Below are positions 54,626 to 63,804 of a stretch of 64,000 nt of DNA, piece by piece. Both the position numbers and the translations under genes were made by a program. Source of the DNA: Lachnospiraceae bacterium (GTDB lineage Bacteria; Bacillota; Clostridia; Lachnospirales; Lachnospiraceae); contig JAFTKW010000013.1 of the NCBI GenBank assembly GCA_017453065.1, positions 19,483 through 83,482 of the forward strand. Direction: 5' to 3'. The notes below the pieces were generated by a model. It had not been told where the DNA came from, did no database searches, and saw only the letters and a list, made by a program, of their open reading frames with translations. The stretch's first letter is position 1; each line of letters begins with the position of its first letter.

Positions 54626-56869
54626 TTATTTGCTTTCTCTCATGCTACTTGGTGTAACGCCAAATACCTTTTTGAATACACGTCTGAAGGAGTTAGGATT
54701 GTTGTATCCTACTGCAAAATAAAGTTCGTTCAAACTGATGTCGGTCTCCTGAATCAGTCTGGCAGCCTCTGTCATACGGATGTTTTCCAGATATGTGGAG
54801 AAGTTTACGCCAGTTTTTTCCTTGAACATATGAGAGAAGTAACTTTCTGATATCTGGAATTCATCAGAAATTTTATTCAAACTCATAGATGGATCTTTGT
54901 AGTTTTGAATAATGTATTTTTCAATCGTGGTCGCCAAATCCGCATCCTCGGAGTCGGAGGAGAATAGCTTACAAAGAGTAAGAGCCAAGTCCTCACAGAG
55001 CTTGAAGGATAGATGTTCGCCAAAACGATTGTCGAGCAATGCGACAGTCTCCGGATCTGTGCCAGAAGGAAGATTGAATCTTGCCTTCAGAAGAGAGTTT
55101 CGAATATCTGACAAAAGGAACTTGAGCAAGTTCAGTGGAAGAGCACGTTGCTCAATATTTTCCTGGTGAATCAGGTTGAACAGCTCCAAAACCTGCGCAG
55201 TATTACCCGTGGTAATAAAATGAATCAGCTTTGCTGAAATTTCAGGTGGGTAATAGAATATATTGGAATCCTTTTTAATAAATTCGTATGGGTAGAATAT
55301 ATAGTTCTTGGTGGTGTAACTCACAGCCTCGGTTGCCTGCTGGTAAGATTCCCACACGTTAGTCAAGCTGTTGGTGCAATATCCTATGCCGGCAAACATC
55401 CATATACCGTACTGATCTAGCAGATAATCATGAAGACGAATGGTAGTTTCCTGTGCTTTCATAATGAGTGTATTGGAATCTGGATCATCAGTGGAAAGCA
55501 AAACAGCATAACTTCTTGCAGCAGGGGAGTAGCAATAAAATGGCTGTGGAAAGAATTTTTCCATGGCCTCCTGCATTACATGTTCTATGGTTTCTTCGTC
55601 TAGAGGCTCTGTGATGGAAGTGCTTTCCAGGTTGTTCTCGGAATTGTTGTATGCAACCATGTAAAGGACATTGTAGGAAAGATTGTTTTCCAGATTCAAA
55701 TAATTCTTGATGTATTCTGCTTCATCTTCAGAGGAGATGGTTCCTTTCAGAAGCTGTCTAATATAGGAAGTAGTGATAATAGGCTTTTGCTTGTTTACGA
55801 CTTCCTGAAGCTGATCTTTTTCTTCTACGGCTTCGTTGAGCTCCTGACCAAGTTCTACGATTGGATGATAACTCATTCGTGAGAACAGGATGACTAGCAA
55901 AACTCCAGCAACCAAAGCCACAAATGTCAAAGTCAAAATCATTCCCTGGTTGGTGGCTACGGACTTGGTGGCCTGATAACTAGGGAAGGTAAAGTGGTAA
56001 GTATATCCAGTTTCTTCTGAGTGGTAGGTGCTGAGCGTAAGTGTGCGTAGACCTATGTTTTGCTCCACAAAAGAGTTACGTGTTGCAGGAAACAAAGAAT
56101 CATCTATAACCATTGAAGTGTTTCCTAAAGTGAAGATGGTTTTGCCTTCCTCATCCAAAACCTTCATGTATCCACTTGGCCCAAAGGAATCAATGAGAGA
56201 AAAGCGTTCGCTCATTTTTTCGGAATCCACGATAAAGCAGACGATGGCATTTACGTCTGTGAAATACAGATCGCCAAGATCAATGATATACATGTATTGA
56301 TCTTTCAAAGAATGTGGGGTCCATATGGACATATCAACAAATGTTCCATATAAATCAGTGTTGTTTAAGGTGGATTTCCAATTATCGTATTCTTCTGCAG
56401 GGAAGATACGAATTTTGTTGTAATAAAAATCGCTGGAAGCGAAGTTGCCTGCAGACAACACATAGTCTGTCAGAGGCAGATAACAGAATACTTCTTTAAT
56501 AGGAAGTAACGTCTCAGCCAAAATATCTGTGGACAGGGTGTTCTTCACAGAACGGCCTCGCTCAAAAAAGATTTCAGATGTATTGCTCATATTCATGATG
56601 GCACGGAAATTAGTATTCTGCAAAATTTGACGGCAGTACATTTCCATGATTTGGAAATCCTCTTCAAAGAACTCAATATCTTTGATGGTGGTCAGTTGGT
56701 TTTGGGTGTTGTATGGAACCTTTGCATTGTTAATGGAGTTGCGGTACAAAACAACAAATAAAATCAAAATAACCATCAAAAAAATACTGTAAGAGGTTAC
56801 GATTTTTAACATTAAACCATTCTGACCTGTTGTAAAAAGTGAACGAACAGGTGTAATTTTTTTATTCAA
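54626..56869 (-). CDS. Membrane-bound AraC family regulator, YesS/YtdP-like
   Basis: This 747-residue one-component sensor has a membrane helix (about 20-42), an extracellular domain of about 265 residues, a second helix (about 308-330), a coiled segment, and a C-terminal AraC helix-turn-helix (about 645-745; MSLNKISDEFQISESYFSHMF, then ISLNELYFAVGYNNPNSFRRVF). This matches B. subtilis YesS/YtdP, which control rhamnogalacturonan or sugar transport genes. The start is TTG 56869, 8 bases after AAGGAGT; no ATG is available nearby. It is divergent from the sugar transporter that it likely controls. Confidence 0.85.
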   Translation of the reverse strand: MNKKITPVRSLFTTGQNGLMLKIVTSYSIFLMVILILFVVLYRNSINNAKVPYNTQNQLTTIKDIEFFEEDFQIMEMYCRQILQNTNFRAIMNMSNTSEIFFERGRSVKNTLSTDILAETLLPIKEVFCYLPLTDYVLSAGNFASSDFYYNKIRIFPAEEYDNWKSTLNNTDLYGTFVDMSIWTPHSLKDQYMYIIDLGDLYFTDVNAIVCFIVDSEKMSERFSLIDSFGPSGYMKVLDEEGKTIFTLGNTSMVIDDSLFPATRNSFVEQNIGLRTLTLSTYHSEETGYTYHFTFPSYQATKSVATNQGMILTLTFVALVAGVLLVILFSRMSYHPIVELGQELNEAVEEKDQLQEVVNKQKPIITTSYIRQLLKGTISSEDEAEYIKNYLNLENNLSYNVLYMVAYNNSENNLESTSITEPLDEETIEHVMQEAMEKFFPQPFYCYSPAARSYAVLLSTDDPDSNTLIMKAQETTIRLHDYLLDQYGIWMFAGIGYCTNSLTNVWESYQQATEAVSYTTKNYIFYPYEFIKKDSNIFYYPPEISAKLIHFITTGNTAQVLELFNLIHQENIEQRALPLNLLKFLLSDIRNSLLKARFNLPSGTDPETVALLDNRFGEHLSFKLCEDLALTLCKLFSSDSEDADLATTIEKYIIQNYKDPSMSLNKISDEFQISESYFSHMFKEKTGVNFSTYLENIRMTEAARLIQETDISLNELYFAVGYNNPNSFRRVFKKVFGVTPSSMRESK

Positions 56870-56934
56870 AATGTATAACTCCTTCTATGGAAACGAAATC
56901 GAATCATCGAGAAACTTGCTATATTTTCAAAATA

Positions 56935-56962
56935 ATTATAACAGAAATGAACAAAAAAACAA
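56935..56962 (-). promoter_or_regulatory. Probable promoter of the membrane AraC gene
   Basis: On the minus strand, TTGTTT (56962-56957) and a perfect TATAAT (56940-56935) are 16 bases apart. The LacI-type palindrome lies immediately upstream of the -35 box. Confidence 0.55.
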
Positions 56963-56964
56963 CA

Positions 56965-56978
56965 TGTAAGTGCTTACA
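56965..56978. promoter_or_regulatory. LacI-type operator at the transporter locus
   Basis: TGTAAGTGCTTACA differs from the uxaB operator (15399-15412) only in the two central bases. It lies in the divergent region between the membrane AraC regulator and the sugar-binding protein gene. Confidence 0.65.
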
Positions 56979-57002
56979 AAAAAGGCTTAAAATGGGCGTT
57001 TT

Positions 57003-57043
57003 CAAAATTTGCACTCAAAATTTGTACGCGACAGCAAATTTTG
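57003..57043. promoter_or_regulatory. CAAAATTTG iterons upstream of the binding protein
   Basis: CAAAATTTG occurs as a direct repeat at 57003-57011 and 57016-57024 and inverted at 57035-57043. The outer copies form a 12-bp inverted repeat (57001-57012 with 57034-57045). Direct repeats of this kind suit an AraC-type activator; binding by the adjacent regulator is inferred. Confidence 0.5.
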
Positions 57044-57085
57044 AACCTTGAAGAAATGAAAAGTGAATGTTAAGGTGTGGATAAG

Positions 57086-57104
57086 TCGCAGGGAGGTCCT
57101 GCGA
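57086..57104 (+). other. Leader hairpin before the binding protein gene
   Basis: TCGCAGG (57086-57092) pairs with CCTGCGA (57098-57104) around GAGGT. It lies 34 bases before the start codon and has no T-run; it may stabilise the mRNA. Confidence 0.4.
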
Positions 57105-57138
57105 TGAAACATCATTTTATATTTTCGGGAGGAAGAAA

Positions 57139-58749
57139 ATGAAGAAGAAATTATTATCCATTCTTCTTGCTACAGCTATGGTACTTTCCGTAGCAGCATG
57201 TGGTAACGAAGACACTCCTGCAGGCAACGACGGAAGTTCCGCAGCAGGAAACGACACACAGCAGAGCGGCGAAGTTGAAGAGTTCGAACTTACATCTCTT
57301 AAGATTATGGTTGACGGTACTCTTAACCTCACAGAAGAAACAGGTCTTAACGAGTTCGAAGCAGCTTGGGAAGCAGCAGTAGGCGTTGACCTTGTTATTG
57401 ACAAACCAGACCACTCTGGTTATGCAGATGCACTTGCTCGTGCACTTGCAAAAACTTCAGACAGACCTGACGTAGTTCTTATGCCAGCAGCTATGTACGC
57501 TCAGTACGCAGCATTCGATGGCGTTCTTTGGGATATGACATCTGCATATGAAAACGCTGATTTCTATGACAGAATGACTCGTGCAAATGTTAACCAGGCA
57601 AACTACATCAACGGCAAACTCCTTGGATTCTCTCCAGCAGCTGGTAACGGATGTCTTACATACGTTAAGCAGACATGGTTGGATGCAGTAGGAATGTCTG
57701 TAGATGACATCAAAACATATGATGATTTCATCACATTGCTTACAAAATTCAGCACAGAAGACCCAGACGGTAACGGCGTAAATGGCGATACATATGGTGT
57801 TATCGCAGCTGGTATCATCTCTAACGAAGCTCCTTGGACAAACTACTTGCCAGAGTTCTGGCAGAGTGCTCAGCCAGCATTCGTTCAGGATGACAATGGC
57901 GTATGGATCGACGGTTTCCAGACAGAAGAAACAAAGGCAGCTCTTGAAAGACTTCGTTCTGCATGGGCAGCTGGTCTTATCGACCCAGATACTTCCTTGT
58001 TCTACGGCGAAACAAAGAAAACTCGTGAAAAATGGTTTGGTGCAGACCAGACTGGTTCCGCTGGATGCTTCTCTTACTGGGCAGGAACATGGCATGAAAC
58101 ACTTGCTAACAACCTTGCAAAGAACGGTTTGGACAACAACATTGCAGAACTTAACCTCATCGCTGAGATGGAAGGTTTCGTAGATAGAAAAGCTCCTGTA
58201 TGGGTAATTCTTGACGACGGCGACGGAAACGACGCTCGTGAAAACGCTATCTGGGAAGCATTCTTCGAGACAATGATGGATGGCGACAAGGTTCAGACAA
58301 TGTGGATGTACGGTGTAGAAGATGTACATTGGACCACAAAAGCTGGTACAGTTACACTTAACGCTGGTACAGAAAAAGAAAAATCCACAACATACGAAGA
58401 AGGACAGTTCCATATGCTTCCTACTTTGACAGATCCTAACAGCCTTTACAAGAAGAATCACATTGACAACCTTCTTGCAATCGCTCCTTTGACAAATGGA
58501 TTTGGTGCTCTTTCTGACATAGTAGATGCTTCTAACGCACACTTTGTAGCAAACGCAATTCCAGCTCCTAACACACCATCTTCTGAGACATATTCTACTC
58601 AGGGATCTATCGTTAAGGATGCTGTTCTTGTAGCAGTTACTTCTGTTGTTAAAGATGGCGTTTCTTACGAAGATGCAATGGCTACTTACAGAGAGTCTTG
58701 CCAGAGCGTAGTTGATACAATTCTTTCCGAGTTGAACGCAGCTGAATAA
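57139..58749 (+). CDS. Sugar ABC transporter substrate-binding lipoprotein
   Basis: This 536-residue lipoprotein has signal peptide and lipobox LSVAAC (C21), so it is anchored on the outer face of the membrane. An acidic linker is followed by a large two-lobed binding domain of the LplA/YtcQ type, including DPDGNGVNGDTYGV, a calcium-loop-like segment common in this group. It captures an oligosaccharide for the two permeases downstream. Neighbouring esterase and GH43 genes suggest pectin or rhamnogalacturonan fragments. The start follows GGGAGGAAG. Confidence 0.9.
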   Translation: MKKKLLSILLATAMVLSVAACGNEDTPAGNDGSSAAGNDTQQSGEVEEFELTSLKIMVDGTLNLTEETGLNEFEAAWEAAVGVDLVIDKPDHSGYADALARALAKTSDRPDVVLMPAAMYAQYAAFDGVLWDMTSAYENADFYDRMTRANVNQANYINGKLLGFSPAAGNGCLTYVKQTWLDAVGMSVDDIKTYDDFITLLTKFSTEDPDGNGVNGDTYGVIAAGIISNEAPWTNYLPEFWQSAQPAFVQDDNGVWIDGFQTEETKAALERLRSAWAAGLIDPDTSLFYGETKKTREKWFGADQTGSAGCFSYWAGTWHETLANNLAKNGLDNNIAELNLIAEMEGFVDRKAPVWVILDDGDGNDARENAIWEAFFETMMDGDKVQTMWMYGVEDVHWTTKAGTVTLNAGTEKEKSTTYEEGQFHMLPTLTDPNSLYKKNHIDNLLAIAPLTNGFGALSDIVDASNAHFVANAIPAPNTPSSETYSTQGSIVKDAVLVAVTSVVKDGVSYEDAMATYRESCQSVVDTILSELNAAE

Positions 58750-58900
58750 TTAACGTAAATCAAAGGATTTAAATTATTGATTTATTAATAAGTGGCTGTC
58801 CTGCTTGTAATGAGCAGGACAGTCCATTTACTGAAAATGGTTTTTTGATATTGAGGAAGTTTAGTTTATTATTATGAAAACAGGAAAGGATGAGGGCGGA

Positions 58901-59866
58901 ATGAGTAAGAAAAACGCTGTCGTTACATCTACAGGTGTAGTAGTTAAGCCAAAGCCACTGGGACTTCGTATCTGGAATAACCGTGGTTACTACATCATGT
59001 TCTTGCCAGTAGCAATCTTTTTGATTATCATGCATTACTGGCCAATGGTATTCATCAAGTATTCATTTTATGATTACTATGTTGTAAGTAAGCCTAAATA
59101 TGTTGGCTTGAAACATTTCGAGACCATGTTTGCTCGTAAAGAGTTCTGGTCGGCATTCACCAACACCCTAGAATTGAGTATAATGAAGTTGGTGCTCACC
59201 ACTGTTGCAGCGGTTGTAGTATCCCTCTTCTTGAACGAAATGGGCAATCTCTTTGCTAAAAAGACATTGCAGACCATTATATATTTGCCTCACTTTATGT
59301 CATGGGCAGTAGTAGCTGGTATTTTCACATTGTTCTTGTCTCCATCCAACACAGGTATGCTCAATGGTATGCTTCGTGAATGGGGTATCTTAGCACAGAA
59401 TGCTCCGGGTATCAGTTTCCTGGAAGACAAAGAAATGTGGAGACCTATTTTCTATCTTATTAACATTTGGAAGGAAACTGGTTGGAGTACTATCATTTTC
59501 TTGGCTACTTTGTCTGGTATTAACCCAGAACTTTATGAAGCAGCAGATATCGATGGCGCTACACGTTTCCAGAAGATGCGCTATGTAACTATGCCAGCAT
59601 TGGCAAACACAATTTTAACAGTACTTATCTTGAATCTTGCAAAAGTTATGAATATGTTTGAATCTGTATTCGTACTTTACAACGCTTCTGTTTACACTGT
59701 AGCAGACGTTTGTGCTACATATATCTACCGTCAGTCCTTCGAAAATGCTGTATCTAACTATGGTTATTCTACAGCTGTAGGTCTGTTTAGATCCTTGGTA
59801 GGTATGTTCTTGGTATTGGTATGTAACTGGTTAAGTAAAAAAGTCCGCGGACGCGGAATTATATAG
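58901..59866 (+). CDS. Sugar ABC transporter permease, LplB type
   Basis: This 321-residue protein has six membrane helices. The EAA loop that contacts the ATPase is EAADIDGATRFQKMRYVTMP, near residue 225. It belongs to the LplB/YteP-like carbohydrate permeases. The start is ATG 58901 after GAGGGCGG; an ATG 27 bases upstream has a worse site. A 151-base gap after the binding protein lacks a clear terminator. No ATPase gene is nearby, so an MsmX-type shared ATPase is inferred. Confidence 0.92.
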   Translation: MSKKNAVVTSTGVVVKPKPLGLRIWNNRGYYIMFLPVAIFLIIMHYWPMVFIKYSFYDYYVVSKPKYVGLKHFETMFARKEFWSAFTNTLELSIMKLVLTTVAAVVVSLFLNEMGNLFAKKTLQTIIYLPHFMSWAVVAGIFTLFLSPSNTGMLNGMLREWGILAQNAPGISFLEDKEMWRPIFYLINIWKETGWSTIIFLATLSGINPELYEAADIDGATRFQKMRYVTMPALANTILTVLILNLAKVMNMFESVFVLYNASVYTVADVCATYIYRQSFENAVSNYGYSTAVGLFRSLVGMFLVLVCNWLSKKVRGRGII

Positions 59867-59877
59867 GAGGTGCGGAG

Positions 59878-60750
59878 ATGGCAGAAGCAACAGCAAAAGC
59901 GGTTTACCGCAAACCTAAGACAAAGTTTTCTTTGTTCGCTTTATTTAACTATTTGATTTTCATTATTATCGGACTTGTTATTTTGTTCCCTATCTGGAAG
60001 GTAGTAATTGACTCTATCAACGCAGTAGGTGTTTATCAGTTCCGTTTGTGGCCAGATGACTTCACATTGGATGGTTACAAAACAATTCTCAAGACTAGTG
60101 CTCTCTACAGACCATTTATTAACTCTGTAGTTACCACTCTTCTTGGTACATTGCTCGGTTTGGTACTTTCCACATTGGGTGGTTATGTTATGATTCAGTT
60201 TGATATGCCTGGACGTAACTTCCTTGCATTCTTCCTTTTGTTTACCATGATCTTCTCTGGTGGTATGATTCCAGAGTTCCTGGTTATGGACAAATTGGGA
60301 TTGGTTAACTCCATGTGGATTATCGTATTCAAACACGGTATGAACGTTTACAACTTAGTTCTGATGAGAAACTTCTTCGAAGGTATTCCTTCAGGATTGT
60401 TTGAGGCAGCACGTATCGATGGATGCTCACCAATGGGTATCTTCTTCAAAATCGTACTTCCTCTTTCCAAAGCAGCATTGGCATCTATCGGTCTTATGTA
60501 TGCCGTAACTGTATGGAACGACTATACCACTCCAAAGATTTACATCACAGACAACAACCAGACAAACTTCCAGTACAAACTGAGAAACATGATTATGGAC
60601 GGTGACACACCAACCACATCTTATGTAGTATCTCAGAACACTTTGTACAACGCAGGTATCGTTGCAGCGATCTTACCATTTATGTTGCTGTATCCATTCT
60701 TGCAGAAGTATTTCGTAAAAGGTGTAAATATCGGAGCTGTAAAAGAATAA
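59878..60750 (+). CDS. Sugar ABC transporter permease, LplC type
   Basis: This 290-residue protein is the second channel subunit, with six helices and the EAA loop EAARIDGCSPMGIFFKIVLP near residue 178. The C-terminus ends LQKYFVKGVNIGAVKE, typical of LplC/YtcP-like permeases. It starts 12 bases after the first permease gene, with AGGAGGTG as ribosome binding site. A UUCG hairpin follows its stop. Confidence 0.93.
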   Translation: MAEATAKAVYRKPKTKFSLFALFNYLIFIIIGLVILFPIWKVVIDSINAVGVYQFRLWPDDFTLDGYKTILKTSALYRPFINSVVTTLLGTLLGLVLSTLGGYVMIQFDMPGRNFLAFFLLFTMIFSGGMIPEFLVMDKLGLVNSMWIIVFKHGMNVYNLVLMRNFFEGIPSGLFEAARIDGCSPMGIFFKIVLPLSKAALASIGLMYAVTVWNDYTTPKIYITDNNQTNFQYKLRNMIMDGDTPTTSYVVSQNTLYNAGIVAAILPFMLLYPFLQKYFVKGVNIGAVKE

Positions 60751-60756
60751 TTTTGG

Positions 60757-60787
60757 AAGGGGAAACTTCGGTTTCCCCTTTGTTTTT
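60757..60787 (+). terminator. Terminator with TTCG tetraloop after the permeases
   Basis: AAGGGGAAAC (60757-60766) pairs with GTTTCCCCTT (60771-60780) around TTCG, followed by TGTTTTTT. It separates transporter expression from the enzyme genes. Confidence 0.88.
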
Positions 60788-60816
60788 TGAAGACTACATT
60801 GTTTAGGGGAGAAATT

Positions 60817-61500
60817 ATGAAAAAGATATTTTGGGCTGCAGATTCCACAGTGCAGACGAACGATATTACTACATATCCACAGACAGGAATTGGACAAGTC
60901 TTTTCCTTATATATAAAGGAAGGTATTACAGTTAAAAATCATGCAAAGAACGGACGTAGCACGAAGAGTTTTATTGATGAGGGAAGACTTGAAGCCATAG
61001 ACAGGGAAATTGGTGAAGGAGATTTCTTGTTTATACAGTTTGGACACAATGATGAAAAGATAGAAGATCCAACCAGATATACGGAACCTTCTACCACATA
61101 TATTGAGAATTTGACCACTTTTGTGAATACAGCAAGAAAACACGGTGCATACCCTGTGCTAATTACACCACTTGAGCGCAGATGCTTTGCAGACAGTACT
61201 CATTTGGGACTGGGTGCGCACTCTGACTATGTGGCAGCCATGAAACAGGCAGCGGAAAGCCTGCAGGTGCCATTGGTTGACTTGTACAGCATGAGTAGAA
61301 GTGAACTTAAAAAAGCAGGCGAAGTAGATAGTCGCAAGTGGTATATGAATCTTGAGCCAGGAGTTTATGCAAGCTGCATGGAGGGCAAAATTGACAATAC
61401 TCATTTAAAATATGAGGGTGCGGTTTTCTTTGCTGGATTGATTGCAAGAGGTTTGCAAGATTTAGGCGGCATGTATGCGGACTTGATTTTAGATTTCTAG
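60817..61500 (+). CDS. SGNH esterase, rhamnogalacturonan acetylesterase-like (CE12)
   Basis: This 227-residue SGNH hydrolase has a CE12-like layout: nucleophile block AADSTVQ with S10, Gly/Asn in KNGRSTKSF (near 44-52), block III FGHNDE (75-80), and the Asp-His pair in DNTHLKYEGA near the C-terminus. B. subtilis YesT and RhgT are known relatives that deacetylate rhamnogalacturonan. No signal peptide is present, so it should act on imported fragments. The start is ATG 60817 after AGGGGAGAA. Confidence 0.87.
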   Translation: MKKIFWAADSTVQTNDITTYPQTGIGQVFSLYIKEGITVKNHAKNGRSTKSFIDEGRLEAIDREIGEGDFLFIQFGHNDEKIEDPTRYTEPSTTYIENLTTFVNTARKHGAYPVLITPLERRCFADSTHLGLGAHSDYVAAMKQAAESLQVPLVDLYSMSRSELKKAGEVDSRKWYMNLEPGVYASCMEGKIDNTHLKYEGAVFFAGLIARGLQDLGGMYADLILDF

Positions 61501-61505
61501 TGTTG

Positions 61506-61557
61506 CTTCGCGGCTATATTTTTTGCTTATACAAATATAGACGTTTTTTTCGCCGCG
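61506..61557 (+). other. Composite hairpin between CE12 and GH43 genes
   Basis: CTATATTT (61514-61521) pairs with AAATATAG (61533-61540) and is followed by ACGTTTTTTT, a terminator-like form. CGCGGC and GCCGCG flank it and can form a larger enclosing stem. It lies 23 bases before the GH43 start. Confidence 0.6.
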
Positions 61558-61579
61558 CGAGTATGGAAGGTATATGTTT

Positions 61580-63598
61580 ATGAGACTACATGATGCAATT
61601 TTGGACGAAAATTTAGATGAAGTAAAAAGATTGCTAGTTGAAAGACCAGAAATCATCGATGAGAGAGTGGAAGGTGGCGTTCCGCTTAGTTTTGTTGCGG
61701 CTAGGACAGGCAATCTGGATATCGTGAAGTATATCGTAGAGTATTCCAGAGCTAGCATGAATGAGTTTGATGACAAGCATCGAAATATTCTTCACTATGG
61801 TGTTGAGAGTGGAAATCTCGAAGTGGTGAAATATTTGGTGGAAAGAGTAGGCGTGTCCCCTGTGGAGGGAGATGCTAACTTGATTACTCCTTTCGATCTA
61901 GCCCATGGAAGGCAGTATACAGAAATAGAGAGATACATTGCAGATACAGTTGGATTTGAGTATGAAGAGTCCTACCACAATCCAATTCGCAGCGGAATGT
62001 TCCCAGACCCATCTATTGTGCGGGTGGGCGAAGACTACTACATGGTCAATTCTACCTTCATCTTTTTTCCTTGCATTCCTATTTCTCACTCCAAGGATTT
62101 GGTGCATTGGAAAGTGATTGGCTATGCGATTACCAATCCTCAGTGGGCCATGCTAGACGAGTTAGAAGGGGGAAGAGGATACTGGGCACCAGATATTTCC
62201 TATTATAAAGGAAGATTCTACATTACAGCGACTTACAGATTGAACGATACTGGCACGGTTTATCGTAAACAGATAGTTGTTCACTCTGACAAACCTGAAG
62301 GCCCTTATAGCGAACCAGCCATTATTGATGAAGATGGCATTGATCCATCTATCTTTAGCGATGATGATGGAAGAAGATATATGCTTTTAAATAGGGGGGC
62401 CAGAATATTCGAACTTGATGAGACGGCAACCAAACAGATATCAGAAGCTACCTTATTGTATTATGGCTCTCAAAAACGAGCCCCAGAAGGCCCTCATTTG
62501 CTCAAAAAGGATGGTTATTACTATTTGTTTGAGGCAGAGGGGGGAACAGGTCCTGGACATCGAATTACCGTTTCTAGGTCCAAAACACTTATGGGTGTTT
62601 ACGAACCATGCCCATACAACCCTATCATGAGACAGCAGGACGAACGGGCACCGATTCAGCGGTGCGGACACGGCAAACCAGTTTCTACTCCGGATGGTAG
62701 ATGGTACATGGTTTATTTATGCGGCCGAAAGGTTGGAGAGGGTTATAGTATTCTGGGAAGAGAAACTGCCTTGGATCCTATTACTTGGACTGCAGATGGT
62801 TGGCCAATAGTAAATAATCTAAAAGGGCCAAGTGCTATTCAAAAGAAACCAGTTCTTGATAGTGCCACAGATTTGGGTATTAAAAAGGAATTTGGTATGG
62901 AAGACTTGGATGGAGAAGAGAACATTGAAGCATGGGATTGCCTTTGGGAAGAAGGATCAAAACATGCGTTGGCACAAGGACTAGAACTTGAATGGATGAC
63001 GCCTAGACCACCAGAGGAAGATGGCATTAAAGTGGTGGATGGCTTTTTGTCTCTCAAAGGAAGCAAGCATTCTATGGACAGGGTAGAAGCTAGAAATATT
63101 TTGCTGCGTAGACAAAAGGATTTTTGCTTTGAAGCCCAGGCCGTGATGAAACTAAAGGCCATGTCAGAGGGACAAGAGGCTGGCTTGGTTTGTTACTATG
63201 ACGAGAACACATGGGTACAGTGTTCTATCACGGGGGAAGAAGGAAGATATTATATACAAGTCAAAGAGCATATAGGTGATGATACTTTTGTTCACGGAAA
63301 AAAAGAACTTGACTGTTCAAGCAATGTTCTTGATGGACAGAATATTTCCTTTAGAGTGGAAACCGATTACCTAAGCAGAACCTTTTATTATAAGGTAGAA
63401 ACAGAATCTGAGTGGTACAAGGTGACACACCTTGACAATGTCTATTATCTGTGTGACGAAGGAATAAAGCGTGGGAAACGCTTTACAGGAGCTATGGTAG
63501 GCATGTTTGCACATGATAAAAAAGGCGTATTTAGAGCCGAATTTTCAAGATTTTTGTATTGCAGAAAAAAATCACAAAATTCGAAAAAAAGTTGTTGA
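61580..63598 (+). CDS. Ankyrin repeat / GH43 glycosidase fusion
   Basis: This 672-residue protein has two unusual partners. Residues 1-125 form about three to four ankyrin repeats (LHDAILDENLDEVKRLLVE; LSFVAARTGNLDIVKYIVEY; ILHYGVESGNLEVVKYLVE). Residues 134-450 form a GH43 five-bladed propeller with Asp143 (FPDPSIVRVGEDYY), Asp255 (GIDPSIF) and Glu303 (APEGPHLL). A C-terminal beta-sandwich (about 465-665) follows. GH43 enzymes remove arabinose or xylose side chains. No signal peptide is present. ATG 61580 is preferred, 9 bases after GGAAGG; an ATG 6 bases earlier is too close. Confidence 0.92.
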   Translation: MRLHDAILDENLDEVKRLLVERPEIIDERVEGGVPLSFVAARTGNLDIVKYIVEYSRASMNEFDDKHRNILHYGVESGNLEVVKYLVERVGVSPVEGDANLITPFDLAHGRQYTEIERYIADTVGFEYEESYHNPIRSGMFPDPSIVRVGEDYYMVNSTFIFFPCIPISHSKDLVHWKVIGYAITNPQWAMLDELEGGRGYWAPDISYYKGRFYITATYRLNDTGTVYRKQIVVHSDKPEGPYSEPAIIDEDGIDPSIFSDDDGRRYMLLNRGARIFELDETATKQISEATLLYYGSQKRAPEGPHLLKKDGYYYLFEAEGGTGPGHRITVSRSKTLMGVYEPCPYNPIMRQQDERAPIQRCGHGKPVSTPDGRWYMVYLCGRKVGEGYSILGRETALDPITWTADGWPIVNNLKGPSAIQKKPVLDSATDLGIKKEFGMEDLDGEENIEAWDCLWEEGSKHALAQGLELEWMTPRPPEEDGIKVVDGFLSLKGSKHSMDRVEARNILLRRQKDFCFEAQAVMKLKAMSEGQEAGLVCYYDENTWVQCSITGEEGRYYIQVKEHIGDDTFVHGKKELDCSSNVLDGQNISFRVETDYLSRTFYYKVETESEWYKVTHLDNVYYLCDEGIKRGKRFTGAMVGMFAHDKKGVFRAEFSRFLYCRKKSQNSKKSC

Positions 63599-63623
63599 CA
63601 CTCATAGGCTTTTTTGATATTAT
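63595..63623 (+). promoter_or_regulatory. Strong tRNA promoter overlapping the GH43 stop codon
   Basis: A perfect TTGACA (63595-63600) and TATTAT (63618-63623) are separated by 17 bases. The -35 box contains the TGA stop codon of the ankyrin-GH43 gene (63596-63598). Confidence 0.8.
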
Positions 63624-63655
63624 ATGTCTTGCGCTGAGTTAAAGCGCAAGCGCAC

Positions 63656-63741
63656 GGAGAGGTATCGAAGTGGTCATAACGAGGCGGTCTTGAAAACCGT
63701 TTGTCCGCAAGGGCGCGTGGGTTCGAATCCCACCCTCTCCG
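63656..63741 (+). tRNA. tRNA-Ser (anticodon TGA)
   Basis: Acceptor GGAGAGG (63656-63662) pairs with CCTCTCC (63734-63740), with discriminator G. The anticodon loop CTTGAAA gives TGA. A long variable arm (TTGTCCGCAAGGGCG) and the T-loop GGTTCGAATCC are typical of class II tRNA-Ser. CCA is not encoded. Confidence 0.96.
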
Positions 63742-63804
63742 CTGGAGATACCTTCTCCCCCGAGTTTTTTTACAACTTCACAAGTAGAAAGATTCAACTA
63801 TTGA

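Noticed and set aside
57457-58542. Long open frame antisense to the sugar-binding protein (361 codons)
   Set aside because: It is a shadow of codon bias on the opposite strand, Cys-rich with no recognisable domain; the sense gene is well supported.
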